Assembly (NCBI RefSeq): GCF_036746095.1
Contig: NZ_DAIOEU010000005.1
Location: 77,632 to 141,631, forward strand
Direction: 5' to 3'
Length of the DNA: 64,000 nucleotides
Origin: Dyella_B sp036746095
GTDB taxonomy: Bacteria > Pseudomonadota > Gammaproteobacteria > Xanthomonadales > Rhodanobacteraceae
Part shown: piece after piece, positions 43,026 through 51,754 of the stretch
Numbering within the stretch: the first letter of the stretch is position 1
Layout of the letters: the number at the start of each line of letters is the position of its first letter
Notes under the pieces: generated by a model
Told to the model about the DNA's origin: nothing
What the model saw: the letters and a program-made list of their open reading frames with translations, nothing else
The model's database searches: none
Translations under genes and position numbers: made by a program

Positions 43026-44053
43026 TACAGGTAATCCTCAATCAGCAATTCCGCGATCTGCACCGCGTTGAGGGCGGCGCCTTTGCGAATGTTGTCAGAG
43101 ACGACCCACATGTCCAACCCGCGATCGTGCGAGATGTCTTCGCGGATGCGGCCCACGTACACCGGGTCCTGTCCCGCGGCATCGCCCACCGGCGTGGGAT
43201 AGCCGCCAGGCTTGCGCTCGTCCTGCACGACCACGCCAGGCGCCTGCTGCAGCAGCTCGCGCGCCTGTTCGGCGGTGATCTTGTCGCGTGTCTCGATGTG
43301 TACGGCTTCGGAGTGACCGTAGAACACCGGCACGCGCACCGCGGTGGGGTTCACCTGGATGGATTCGTCTTCCAGGATCTTGCGCGTCTCCCACACCATC
43401 TTCATTTCTTCCTTGGTGTAGCCGTTGGCCTGGAACTCGTCGATGTGCGGGATCACGTTGAACGCGATCTGCTTGGGGAACTTGGACTTTTCCACGTCCT
43501 GGAAGTTGAGCAGCGCAGCGGTCTGCTTGCCCAGCTCTTCCATGCCCGAGCGGCCTGCGCCGGAGACCGACTGATACGTCGCCACATTGATGCGCTCGAT
43601 GCCCACCGCGCGATGGATCGGCGCCAGCGCAACCAGCATCTGCATGGTGGAGCAATTCGGGTTGGCGATGATGCCGCGCGTGGTGTACTGCGCGATGGCG
43701 TGCGGATTCACTTCGCTCACCACCAGCGGGATATCGTCCTGGTAGCGATATTCCGAAGTGTTGTCGATCACCACCGCACCGGCAGCCGCCGCGCGCGGGG
43801 CGTGCGCACGGCTGACCGAGCCACCGGCCGAGAAGAAGGCGATGTCCACGCCTTTGAAGTCGTAGTCATCCAGGTTCTGCACAGTGATCTGTTTACCGCC
43901 GAACTCCACTTTGCTGCCGGCCGAACGCGCGCTCGCCAGCGGCACCAGCTCGCTGACCGGGAATTCGCGCTCAGCCAGGATGCTCAGCAGGGTTTCGCCG
44001 ACGGCGCCCGTGGCGCCCACCATGGCTACCTTGTAGCTACTCTTCTTGCTCAT
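43025..44053 (-). CDS. asd: Aspartate-semialdehyde dehydrogenase
   Basis: Reduces aspartyl phosphate to aspartate semialdehyde, for lysine, threonine, methionine and diaminopimelate. The 342-aa enzyme has the NADP-binding MVGATGAVGETLLSIL, the catalytic Cys in IIANPNCSTMQML, and the active-site His/Arg region near VPVFYGHSEAVHIE. It heads asd - coiled-coil gene - fimV, all on the minus strand. Confidence 0.97.
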   Translation of the reverse strand: MSKKSSYKVAMVGATGAVGETLLSILAEREFPVSELVPLASARSAGSKVEFGGKQITVQNLDDYDFKGVDIAFFSAGGSVSRAHAPRAAAAGAVVIDNTSEYRYQDDIPLVVSEVNPHAIAQYTTRGIIANPNCSTMQMLVALAPIHRAVGIERINVATYQSVSGAGRSGMEELGKQTAALLNFQDVEKSKFPKQIAFNVIPHIDEFQANGYTKEEMKMVWETRKILEDESIQVNPTAVRVPVFYGHSEAVHIETRDKITAEQARELLQQAPGVVVQDERKPGGYPTPVGDAAGQDPVYVGRIREDISHDRGLDMWVVSDNIRKGAALNAVQIAELLIEDYL

Positions 44054-44180
44054 CTCGTTAGGTCACTTGTCGTATTGAATTGCCTGGGTTGAAAGGTCAC
44101 CGCGCGGCTGAAACCCAAATGGGAATCTAGCCGGCACAGTGCGCGGAGGGCATGGCACGGCACTGCTGGCGTGAGCTGTA

Positions 44181-45194
44181 TCACGCTTTCGTTTCATGCC
44201 CCTTCCTTGCGTCGGGATTGAGCAATGAAGGGGGATATCCGGCATTGGGCCCATGGCCCAATGCAGCCAGCAGATTATCGGCCGCCAGCTGTGCCATGGC
44301 GCGGCGCGTGTCGGCGCTGGCGCTGGCGATATGCGGGCTGAGCACGGCGTTGTCGAGTTCGCGCAGAGCGGGATGCACGACAGGCTCGCCTTCGAAGACG
44401 TCGAGCCCTGCCGCGGCGATTCGGCCTTCGCGCAAGGCAACAGCCAGCGCGGCGTCATCGACGATGCCACCGCGAGCAATGTTTACCAATACGGCGGTGG
44501 GTTTCATCAGCGCGAGTTCGGATGCGCCGATCGCGTGATGGCTCTGCGCGTTGTACGGCAGCACCAGCATCAGATGATCCGCCCGCTTGAGCAGCTCGGT
44601 TTTTTCCACCCAGGCGGCGCGGCATTCGCGTTCCGTATCTATCGGCAGGCGCGAACGGTTGTGATAGAGCACAGGCATGCCGAAGCCGTAGGCCCTCCGC
44701 GCAATCGCCTGGCCGATGCGGCCCATGCCGAGGATACCCAACGTCTTGCCATGGACGTCCAGGCCGAGCCAATCGTCGAAACGCATGCCGCCGCGCCAAT
44801 GTCCCGCACGCAGCCAACGCTCCGCGCTGCTTACGCGCCTGGCCGCAGCGAGCAGCAAGGCCCACGCATAGTCGGCAGTGGTTTCGTTCAGCACGTCCGG
44901 CGTATTGGTGGCCAGGATGCCTGCTGCGGTCAGTGCGGGCACGTCGAGATTGTTGTAGCCCACGGCGAGGTTGGCGATGGCGCGCAGGCGGCGATTGCCG
45001 GCAATCACCTCGCCGTCGATACGATCGCTCAGGCTGATGATGGCGCCATCAACGCTGGCGAGCTTTTCGCGCAGCTCCACTGCCGAATGCTTGCGCTCGC
45101 TGGTTTCGGCCTGCACTTCCACGTACTGGGCCAGCTGGTCCAGTACTTCAGGGAATAGCGGGCGGGAAACCCAGACGTTGTGTTGCGTGCTCAT
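44181..45194 (-). CDS. 2-hydroxyacid dehydrogenase (glyoxylate/hydroxypyruvate reductase type)
   Basis: A 337-aa D-isomer-specific NAD(P) dehydrogenase. The Rossmann motif GKTLGILGMGRIGQAIARRA, the catalytic Arg in VNIARGGIVDD, the Glu in GLDVFEGEP, and the His in VLSPHIASAS are all present. It resembles GhrB/GyaR enzymes that reduce glyoxylate and hydroxypyruvate; a preference cannot be set by eye. ATG at 45194 fits the family. It is followed by asd after a 127-bp gap, so operon membership is unclear. Confidence 0.92.
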   Translation of the reverse strand: MSTQHNVWVSRPLFPEVLDQLAQYVEVQAETSERKHSAVELREKLASVDGAIISLSDRIDGEVIAGNRRLRAIANLAVGYNNLDVPALTAAGILATNTPDVLNETTADYAWALLLAAARRVSSAERWLRAGHWRGGMRFDDWLGLDVHGKTLGILGMGRIGQAIARRAYGFGMPVLYHNRSRLPIDTERECRAAWVEKTELLKRADHLMLVLPYNAQSHHAIGASELALMKPTAVLVNIARGGIVDDAALAVALREGRIAAAGLDVFEGEPVVHPALRELDNAVLSPHIASASADTRRAMAQLAADNLLAALGHGPNAGYPPSLLNPDARKGHETKA

Positions 45195-45236
45195 CGTGGA
45201 ATGGTTGGGAACGGTACAACTTGCATATTGCCTGGA

Positions 45237-45316
45237 CGTCATTCCCGCGAAAGCGGGAATCCATCTTCGCTTTTAGCTCCTGAGCGACGTGGATTCCCGC
45301 TTTCGCGGGAATGACG
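45237..45316. repeat. REP-like composite element, copy 6 (short form)
   Basis: Hairpins CGTCATTCCCGCGAAAGCGG and ...CCGCTTTCGCGGGAATGACG flank a spacer of about 32 bp. The arms use the CCCGCG/CGCGGG variant, unlike the CCGGCG type of most other copies. It lies between the dehydrogenase start and the aroC end. Confidence 0.9.
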
Positions 45317-45384
45317 GCGAGGAAATAGGAAGCATCACCAAAATGTATGAATATCCGAGTTTGCCAGCAGAAAAGACAGCCCGA

Positions 45385-46473
45385 TCAGGGAATGCGCGGT
45401 TTTATCTCGCCCACGTCGCCACACTGGGCGCGATGGCGCAAGGCATGATCCATCAGCACCAGCGCCATCATGGCCTCCGCAATGGGCGTGGCGCGTATGC
45501 CGACGCAGGGATCATGGCGTCCCTTGGTCACCACGTCGACCGACTCGCCAGCCAGGTTCACGCTCCGGCCGGGAATCAGGATGCTCGAAGTGGGCTTGAG
45601 CGCAATCGAGGCCCGCACTGCCTGCCCCGTGCTGATGCCACCGAGAATGCCACCGGCATGGTTGGACGTAAAGCCGTCCATATGCATTTCGTCGCGATGC
45701 TGGCTGCCACGCTGCGTGACTGCGGCAAAGCCGTCGCCGATCTCCACGCCTTTCACCGCATTGATCGACATCAACGCGGCGGCGAGGTCGCCATCGAGCT
45801 TGCCGTAGATCGGCTCGCCCCAGCCCGGCGGCACGCCTTCGGCTTCGACGTTCACGCGCGCACCGACCGAGTCGCCGGACTTGCGCAGCGCGTCCATGTA
45901 TTTCTCCAGCTCCGGCACCTGCGCTTCGTGCGGCCAGAAGAATGGGTTTTGCTCGATCGCTTCCCAATCGAAACCTTGCGGAACGACCTCACCCAGTTGC
46001 GCCAGATAGCCACGAACGCGCACGCCATGGCGCTCGGCCAGCCACTTCTTGGCGATCACCGCCGCCGCCACGCGCATGGTGGTTTCGCGCGCGGACGAAC
46101 GCCCGCCGCCGCGCGGATCGCGGATGCCGTATTTCTGCCAATAGGTGTAATCGGCATGGCCCGGACGAAAGGTCTGCGCGATATCGCCGTAATCCTTGCT
46201 GCGCTGGTCGGTATTGCGGATCAGCAGCGCGATCGGCGTGCCGGTGGTATGGCCCTCGTAGACGCCGGAGAGAATCTCCACCTCATCGGCTTCCTTGCGC
46301 TGCGAGGTGTGCCGGCTGCGGCCGGTGGCACGGCGATCGAGGTCGATGCGGAATTCCTCCGGCGCAATCGCCAGGCCCGGCGGACAACCGTCGATCACGC
46401 AGCCGATGGCCGGTCCGTGGCTTTCGCCGAAGGTGGTAACGGTAAACAGCTTGCCGGTGGAATTGCTGGACAC
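45385..46473 (-). CDS. aroC: Chorismate synthase
   Basis: Makes chorismate from EPSP using reduced FMN, the last step of the shikimate pathway. The 362-aa protein has the signatures GESHGPAIGCVIDGCPPG, RPGHADYTYWQKYG, GGGRSSARET and DGFTSNHAGGILGGISTGQ. Translation starts at GTG (46473). It is downstream of prmB on the same strand, as often in Proteobacteria (prmB-aroC), with 158 bp between. Confidence 0.97.
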   Translation of the reverse strand: MSSNSTGKLFTVTTFGESHGPAIGCVIDGCPPGLAIAPEEFRIDLDRRATGRSRHTSQRKEADEVEILSGVYEGHTTGTPIALLIRNTDQRSKDYGDIAQTFRPGHADYTYWQKYGIRDPRGGGRSSARETTMRVAAAVIAKKWLAERHGVRVRGYLAQLGEVVPQGFDWEAIEQNPFFWPHEAQVPELEKYMDALRKSGDSVGARVNVEAEGVPPGWGEPIYGKLDGDLAAALMSINAVKGVEIGDGFAAVTQRGSQHRDEMHMDGFTSNHAGGILGGISTGQAVRASIALKPTSSILIPGRSVNLAGESVDVVTKGRHDPCVGIRATPIAEAMMALVLMDHALRHRAQCGDVGEIKPRIP

Positions 46474-46631
46474 GTAGGGAACCGAAATGGCGATGGAACT
46501 GACCTGGCCTCAGCCGGGGTGGTCTCGCATCTTGCCATGGCCCGGGGCCGTGCGCTTATGAATCGTCGGCGCATAAGCAGCCACCTTACTCTGTAGGTTG
46601 GGTTAGCCCGAACTGATCCGGGGGAACCAAT

Positions 46632-47627
46632 CTATGATCGGCTACGTTCGAGCGCCGCTGCGCGAATGGCGTCGAGATGCTCGACCAGGTCGCGCCGCTC
46701 CAGCGCGAACACGCCCATCTGGCCAACCTTGAACTCGATCCACACGAACGGCACATCCGGCAGCAAGGCGACCAGGGCTTGCTCACTCTCGCCGACCTCT
46801 ACGATCAACAACCCCTCTTCGGTAAGGTGGTCGGCAGCTTGGTCGAGAATGCGCAGGCAGGCGTCGAGACCGTCTTCGCCGGAGGTAAGTCCCAGTTTGG
46901 GCTCATGGCGGTATTCACCGGGCAACGCGGTGTATTCGTCTTCGGTGACGTAAGGCGGATTGGAAACGATCAGGTCGTACTTGCGACCCTGCACGCCCGC
47001 AAACAGATCCGAGCGGACCACCTCGACACGCTCACCCACATGGACCAGGCCCACGTTTTCGCGCGCCAGCGACAACGCGTCGTCGCTGATGTCGACGACA
47101 TCCACCTGCCAGTGCGGGTTGTAGGCCGCCATGGCGATGCCGATGCAGCCCGAGCCGGTGCACAGGTCCAGCGCACGCTCCACGTGCCGGCCATCCAGCC
47201 AGGGCGTGAAGCCGGACTCGATCAGCTCGGCGATCGGCGAGCGCGGCACCAGGGCGCGGCGGTCGCTCTTGAACTTGATGCCCGCGAACCAGGTTTCGCC
47301 AACCAGGTAGGCCACCGGCAGACGTTCGCTGATGCGGCGCTCGATCAGCTGCAGCACGCGTACGCGCTCTTCCTCGGTCAGCCTGCCGGCGCCATAGGCC
47401 GGCGGAATGTCCGGCGGCAGATGCAGGCTGGCCAGCACCAGGTGGGTGGCTTCGTCGATCGGGTTGTCGTGACTGTGACCGAAGGTAAGACCCGCTGCGG
47501 AAAAACGGCTGGCACCGTAGCGGATGAAGTCGATGATCGAGGCGAGTTCGGCAGTCACGTGGGCACGGTCCGGCTTAGGGGTCGTGAAGTATAGCGACTC
47601 AAGGTCGGGTGACTCATGCAAGCTCAT
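46632..47627 (-). CDS. prmB: Ribosomal protein uL3 N5-glutamine methyltransferase
   Basis: SAM-dependent methyltransferase modifying a glutamine of 50S protein L3. The 331-aa protein has motif I ALDLCTGSGCIGIAMA and the catalytic NPPY in LIVSNPPYVTEDEY; the insert RALVPRSPIAELIESGF is typical of PrmB rather than PrmC. ATG at 47627 follows GGGGAGG 8 bp upstream. It is divergent from psd with a 55-bp gap. Confidence 0.95.
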   Translation of the reverse strand: MSLHESPDLESLYFTTPKPDRAHVTAELASIIDFIRYGASRFSAAGLTFGHSHDNPIDEATHLVLASLHLPPDIPPAYGAGRLTEEERVRVLQLIERRISERLPVAYLVGETWFAGIKFKSDRRALVPRSPIAELIESGFTPWLDGRHVERALDLCTGSGCIGIAMAAYNPHWQVDVVDISDDALSLARENVGLVHVGERVEVVRSDLFAGVQGRKYDLIVSNPPYVTEDEYTALPGEYRHEPKLGLTSGEDGLDACLRILDQAADHLTEEGLLIVEVGESEQALVALLPDVPFVWIEFKVGQMGVFALERRDLVEHLDAIRAAALERSRS

Positions 47628-47682
47628 GGAGTTGGCCTCCCCGGCTTGGTCAGGAATCGCTCCGATTCCTTATACTTGCCGG

Positions 47683-48528
47683 ATGACTTTCAAGGTATTC
47701 CTGCAATACATCCTTCCCCATCGGGCCTTGTCACGCGTGGTCTATTGGGCCACGCGCTGGACCTTTGGGCCGTGGAAGAACTTCCTGATCGGCAAGATCG
47801 TGCGCAGCTATCAGGTCGACATGACCGAAGCCGCCCAAGCCGATCCATTTGCCTATTCTCATTTCAATGCGTTCTTCACGCGCAAATTGCGCCCCGATGC
47901 CCGCCGGGCGGATGCGGCTCCCGGCGCCCTGATTTCGCCGGCCGATGGCCGCATCAGCCAAGCGGGCTCCATTGACGACGGACGCATATTTCAGGCCAAA
48001 GGCCAGAGCTACACCGCCGCCGAATTGCTTGGCGATGAAGCAGCTGCCGCGCCCTATCGCAACGGCCGCTTCGTCACCATCTACCTGTCGCCGCGCGACT
48101 ATCACCGCGTGCACATGCCGTTGCGCGGCAAGCTGAAAGAAACCGTGCATATCCCGGGGCGCATCTTCAGCGTCGCGCCGTTCGCGGTGGATGCGATCCC
48201 CCGCCTGTTCGCCCGCAACGAACGGTTGGTGTGCCACTTCGAAAGCACGCACGGTCCATTCGCCGTGGTGATGGTGGGCGCGATCCTGGTGTCGTCGGTT
48301 GCCACCGTATGGGATGGCCTGGTGATTCCGCCGTATGCACCGTCGATTCGCCGCAAATCGTTCGAAGCACAGAACATCGAACTGGATCGCTTCGCCGAGA
48401 TGGCGCGCTTCAACATGGGCTCCACCGTGATCGTGCTGCTGCCCGATGGCGTGGGCGAACTGGATCCGCTCGCCGCACAGCAGGTGATCAAGGTTGGCCA
48501 GCGATTAGGTGATATGCATCACACTTGA
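47683..48528 (+). CDS. psd: Phosphatidylserine decarboxylase proenzyme
   Basis: Makes phosphatidylethanolamine at the inner membrane. The 281-aa proenzyme has FAYSHFNAFFTRKLRPD, the DYHRVHMP motif, and a C-terminal MGST self-cleavage site (within FNMGSTVIVLLPDG); cleavage between Gly and Ser gives the pyruvoyl group. The usual site is LGST, so Met replaces Leu here, a tolerated change. ATG at 47683 starts the family-like N terminus. Confidence 0.96.
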   Translation: MTFKVFLQYILPHRALSRVVYWATRWTFGPWKNFLIGKIVRSYQVDMTEAAQADPFAYSHFNAFFTRKLRPDARRADAAPGALISPADGRISQAGSIDDGRIFQAKGQSYTAAELLGDEAAAAPYRNGRFVTIYLSPRDYHRVHMPLRGKLKETVHIPGRIFSVAPFAVDAIPRLFARNERLVCHFESTHGPFAVVMVGAILVSSVATVWDGLVIPPYAPSIRRKSFEAQNIELDRFAEMARFNMGSTVIVLLPDGVGELDPLAAQQVIKVGQRLGDMHHT

Positions 48529-48677
48529 TGGACAAGACAAGTCGTGATGACAAGCACGACTTGCCGCGTTTTGACATTTGTCGTCATTTTGTGACGTTTT
48601 CGGCGCCCAGCCTTAAAACGGCTCGCTATCCTCTTGCTCAATCCGCGCCTTCGCGGATCTGTCCAACGAGGGGTCAC

Positions 48678-49118
48678 ATGCAGATGGTCACCCGCCTGAT
48701 CGCGATGATTCGCGCGCGGCAGTTGCAGCGTCAGTTCCGGCACATCGAACGCAGCATCTCCGCCTTGCCCCAACGCACCCGCGCTCGCCTGGGTGTCATG
48801 ACGCTCCGCGAAATCGGCCAAGCCTCCCGTTGCGAGTTTCCGCACCTGTACAACACCTCACCCGACCAGCGCTATAAGCCGTGGGGCCAAGGCACCGACA
48901 TCGGTTTCAGCCGCGCCCAATCCGACAATCCCGAAGTCGCCCTGCGCGGCATCGCCCTGTGGCTGGCCGTGGCGTATCACGAAACCAAGGATTCGTCGTA
49001 CACCAGCCTGCAACCGCAGCATCGCCAGTTTTTGCGCGTGCTGCGCGAATTGCGCGACGCCACCGGCGAACAGCCGGACACCATGGCCCAGTGGATGCGC
49101 TCGGGCGCGGCAGCCTGA
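48678..49118 (+). CDS. Hypothetical protein
   Basis: A 146-aa soluble, basic protein without a recognised domain. N-terminal helical region with many Arg/Gln (TRLIAMIRARQLQRQFRHIERS), a middle segment YNTSPDQRYKPWGQGTDIGFSRAQSDNPEVALRGIALWLAVAYHETKDS, then a charged helix. The start at 48678 follows GAGGGG; the frame upstream overlaps the psd end but has no ribosome-binding site. It lies 149 bp after psd on the same strand. Confidence 0.65.
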   Translation: MQMVTRLIAMIRARQLQRQFRHIERSISALPQRTRARLGVMTLREIGQASRCEFPHLYNTSPDQRYKPWGQGTDIGFSRAQSDNPEVALRGIALWLAVAYHETKDSSYTSLQPQHRQFLRVLRELRDATGEQPDTMAQWMRSGAAA

Positions 49119-49200
49119 GCTTCGCTTGATCGACTGAAAACCGGCTGCGCCAACGCAACGCGGGCGCGACGCACTGCGCCGCATGCCGCATGACAGGGGC

Positions 49201-49326
49201 GAGCGACGAGTAGCGAGGGCGTCACAGCCTTTGCTCCCGCCGCGGAATTGAAACGGTGACTGACGAGGCGAGACACGGATTGCTCCAGGCGGCGTCCGTT
49301 TCAAGCAACCTCGCTACTCGTCCCTC
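49201..49326. other. Foldable intergenic element of about 126 nt
   Basis: Outer arms 49201-49218 and 49309-49326 pair over 18 bp with one mismatch; inner arms TTGAAACGG (49248-49256) and CCGTTTCAA (49296-49304) are perfectly complementary. It lies between the hypothetical gene and the mltD-like gene, which converge. No coding frame is supportable. A small RNA or a palindromic element is possible. Confidence 0.5.
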
Positions 49327-49344
49327 GGCCTTGAATGGGGAAAC

Positions 49345-49370
49345 GCAGGCTGGATGAAATCCCAGCCTGC
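49345..49370 (-). terminator. Hairpin after the lytic transglycosylase gene
   Basis: GCAGGCTGG / CCAGCCTGC forms a 9-bp stem around ATGAAATC, 17 bp after the stop codon; the loop and stem are a member of the GGGATGAAATCCC palindrome family. On the minus strand it is followed by GTTTCCCC, a weak T tract. Confidence 0.6.
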
Positions 49371-49387
49371 GAAGCAAGCGCGTCCGA

Positions 49388-50863
49388 TCAGCGACAGCTC
49401 GGCAACTTCAGCACCTGCCCTGCCTTTACGTGATTGAACTTGAGGTTGTTCATGCGCGCGACCTCCGTTTCGCTGCTGCAACTGCCATGCTTGCGCACGA
49501 TCGCGCCCAGCGTGTCGCCACGGCGCACCGTGTAGCGCACCACCGGGTCCGTCGCAGCCGGCGGATTGAGGAATACCGGCACCACGGCGTTGTGCAGATC
49601 GCTGGCGAGAATCGGCCATGGGCCGTCGACACAGCGCGCCGCATAGACCTTCTCCAGCGACTTGGGTATCTGCAGCACCGCGCCCACCGGTTGCTCCTGC
49701 TGCGGGTCGAGGCGCGGATTGAGATTGCGCAAGGTGCGGAACCAGCCATCCGGCATGTCGTTGGCCGAACCCAGGCATACGGTCAGTTCCGAAATCGACG
49801 CGCTGCGCTTGAGCGTGATGCTGCCCTGCTGGCCATCCACACGCGGGAAGCGCAGGTTGTAGCTGTCCGGATGCAGGAACAGCCAGGCAGCCGCCAGCAC
49901 CGCCGGCACGTAGTCGCGCGTTTCCTGCGAGACCTGCGCATAGATGCGCGGGTCGTAGAAGCTTACCGAGGTGTCATCGCCCACCAGCCGGCGCATGCGC
50001 CCTTCGCCGCCGTTGTAGGCCGCCAGGGTGAGCTCGAGGTTGTCGTTGAAGGCTTTCAACTGCTCGTTGACGTACTCGGCATTCGCGCGCGCCGACTCGG
50101 CCGGATCGAAACGCGTATCGAAACCATCCTGCTCGGTCAGCCCGAAACGCAGCCCCGTGGCGTACATGAATTGCAGCGGGCCGGCCGCGCCGGAACGCGA
50201 CACCGCATGCACCTTGCCACCGGATTCCTTGGCCATGATGCCGAACAGCAAAGCCTCCGGCAGCCCTTCGCTCTGGTACTGCGGCCACATCTCGTGGCGC
50301 AGGAACTGGTAGTTGACGTACGCATCCATCAGGTTGCCGCGCCACTGCGTAAGCCACATTTCCAGCGCAGCCTTCACCGGGCCGTTCATGGCGATCAGCT
50401 CGGAAAGCTTATGCCCGCGCAACAACGTGACGCTACGCTGCGCCTCCGGCAGGCTGCCGGCACCGGCTTCACCGGTGAGGGGCCCGCCGTCGGTTTCTTC
50501 ATCCGGGGTCTGATCGCCGATGAAGCTGCCATCCTTCAAGCGCAACAGGTGATCGAACACCGAAAAGAAGCGCTGCGAATCGCAACCCGGCGTGGCGCCG
50601 CAACGTGCGGCGGCATCGCGCAACTGGTCGAGCGAGGTATCCAGCGTTTTCTGCGCCCCCTGCGTATCGCCCGCGCGGGTCTGCTGCAAGGCGGTTTCGT
50701 AACTGCCGCTGGCCTGATCGAGCTGGCCGTACAAGGCGGTGACGGTCGCCGAGGGCGGCTTGGGCGCCACGCTGCCCTGGGTGGCCGCGCAGGCAGTCAA
50801 TTGCATCAGCGCGGCGACCGACAAAGCCAGGCACAAAGAACGTTGAATGGAACGATAAGGCAT
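49388..50863 (-). CDS. MltD-like membrane-bound lytic murein transglycosylase with LysM
   Basis: A 491-aa lipoprotein that should cleave peptidoglycan between N-acetylmuramate and N-acetylglucosamine. Lipobox QLTAC (Cys25); a helical N-terminal region about 35-180; the SLT domain about 195-345 with catalytic Glu213 in AKESGGKVHAVSRSGAAGPLQFM and the AYNGGEGRM motif; and one C-terminal LysM domain about 440-489 (RYTVRRGDTLGAIVRKHG). Domain order is that of MltD, although with a single LysM. ATG at 50863. It stands alone, ending in a hairpin. Confidence 0.92.
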   Translation of the reverse strand: MPYRSIQRSLCLALSVAALMQLTACAATQGSVAPKPPSATVTALYGQLDQASGSYETALQQTRAGDTQGAQKTLDTSLDQLRDAAARCGATPGCDSQRFFSVFDHLLRLKDGSFIGDQTPDEETDGGPLTGEAGAGSLPEAQRSVTLLRGHKLSELIAMNGPVKAALEMWLTQWRGNLMDAYVNYQFLRHEMWPQYQSEGLPEALLFGIMAKESGGKVHAVSRSGAAGPLQFMYATGLRFGLTEQDGFDTRFDPAESARANAEYVNEQLKAFNDNLELTLAAYNGGEGRMRRLVGDDTSVSFYDPRIYAQVSQETRDYVPAVLAAAWLFLHPDSYNLRFPRVDGQQGSITLKRSASISELTVCLGSANDMPDGWFRTLRNLNPRLDPQQEQPVGAVLQIPKSLEKVYAARCVDGPWPILASDLHNAVVPVFLNPPAATDPVVRYTVRRGDTLGAIVRKHGSCSSETEVARMNNLKFNHVKAGQVLKLPSCR

Positions 50864-51154
50864 GTTGGGTACACCGGGTACTGAAGAACGCAGCCTAAGC
50901 CCGGCTGCGCGGGCAGACTCAAAACACGTTCTTGTCGATGTCGCGCGGTCTTTGTTCGATACCGCGCGGCTACACCGTAAAATCGGGCCCCAGTCTTTGG
51001 AGGCCTTCATGCCAGACATTTGCAACAAACGCAATAACTGTTTGCAGAAAACGCGCCTTGCCTACAACGGACATTGCTTGAGCGCGTGCAGACGCGGTCC
51101 AAGCTTTTCGCTCGTATCCGGGCGCGCACTGGCAGCCCCGAGCGTGGTATCGCC

Positions 51155-51661
51155 ATGACCCGCTGGCGTCCCCCTGCCCCACGCTCCACTGCGATCATCA
51201 CCCGCGAGGGCTTTGAAAAACTCAAGAGCGAGCTCGATCACCTGTGGCATACCCTGCGCCCGGAAGTGGTGAAAGCACTCGCCGCTGCCGCGGCCGAAGG
51301 CGATCGCTCGGAAAACGCCGAGTACACCTATCGCAAGAAGCAACTTGGCGAAATCGACCGCCGCGTGCGCTACCTCAGCAAGCGCATTCCATCCTTGAAG
51401 GTTGCCGAAGGTGCGCCCGCTGACCGTGCAACCGTATTCTTCGGCGCCATCATCGAGCTGGAAAACACCGACAACGGCGAGACGGCGCGCTATCGCATCG
51501 TCGGTCCCGACGAGACGGATGCCAAGCGCGGCTGGATCAGCATCGATTCGCCGCTGGCACGGGCGGTATTGAAGAAGAAGCTGGATGACGAGTTCGAAGC
51601 GGAGCTGCCGGCTGGCCACACGCGGTTCGCGGTGATTGCGGTGGAGTATGCCGACGCGTGA
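51155..51661 (+). CDS. greB: Transcription elongation factor GreB
   Basis: Rescues backtracked RNA polymerase by stimulating transcript cleavage. The 168-aa protein has an N-terminal coiled coil with the acidic tip (EGDRSENAEYTYRKKQLGEIDRRVRYL) and a C-terminal FKBP-like domain (RYRIVGPDETD, GWISIDSPLARALL-type segment). Its RWRPP start and ENAEYTYRKKQ tip identify GreB rather than GreA. ATG at 51155 fits; the frame opens at 51074 with non-family residues. Confidence 0.95.
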   Translation: MTRWRPPAPRSTAIITREGFEKLKSELDHLWHTLRPEVVKALAAAAAEGDRSENAEYTYRKKQLGEIDRRVRYLSKRIPSLKVAEGAPADRATVFFGAIIELENTDNGETARYRIVGPDETDAKRGWISIDSPLARAVLKKKLDDEFEAELPAGHTRFAVIAVEYADA

Positions 51662-51676
51662 ATTTTGCAGGTTGAG

Positions 51677-51754
51677 GGGAGCGGAACGCGAATCCCGACA
51701 CCGTACACATGACATGACGCATGTTGGAGTTGGAGTTCGCGTTCCGCTTACCCC
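51677..51754. repeat. Inverted repeat spanning the greB/DUF3025 convergence
   Basis: Arms 51677-51693 (GGGGAGCGGAACGCGAA) and 51736-51754 pair over 17 bp with small bulges. The right arm includes the stop codon of the DUF3025 gene. It probably works as a two-way transcript end. Confidence 0.6.

Noticed and set aside
8661..45316. CRISPR array
   Set aside because: The repeated hairpins are dispersed and unevenly spaced with no spacer pattern and no cas genes.
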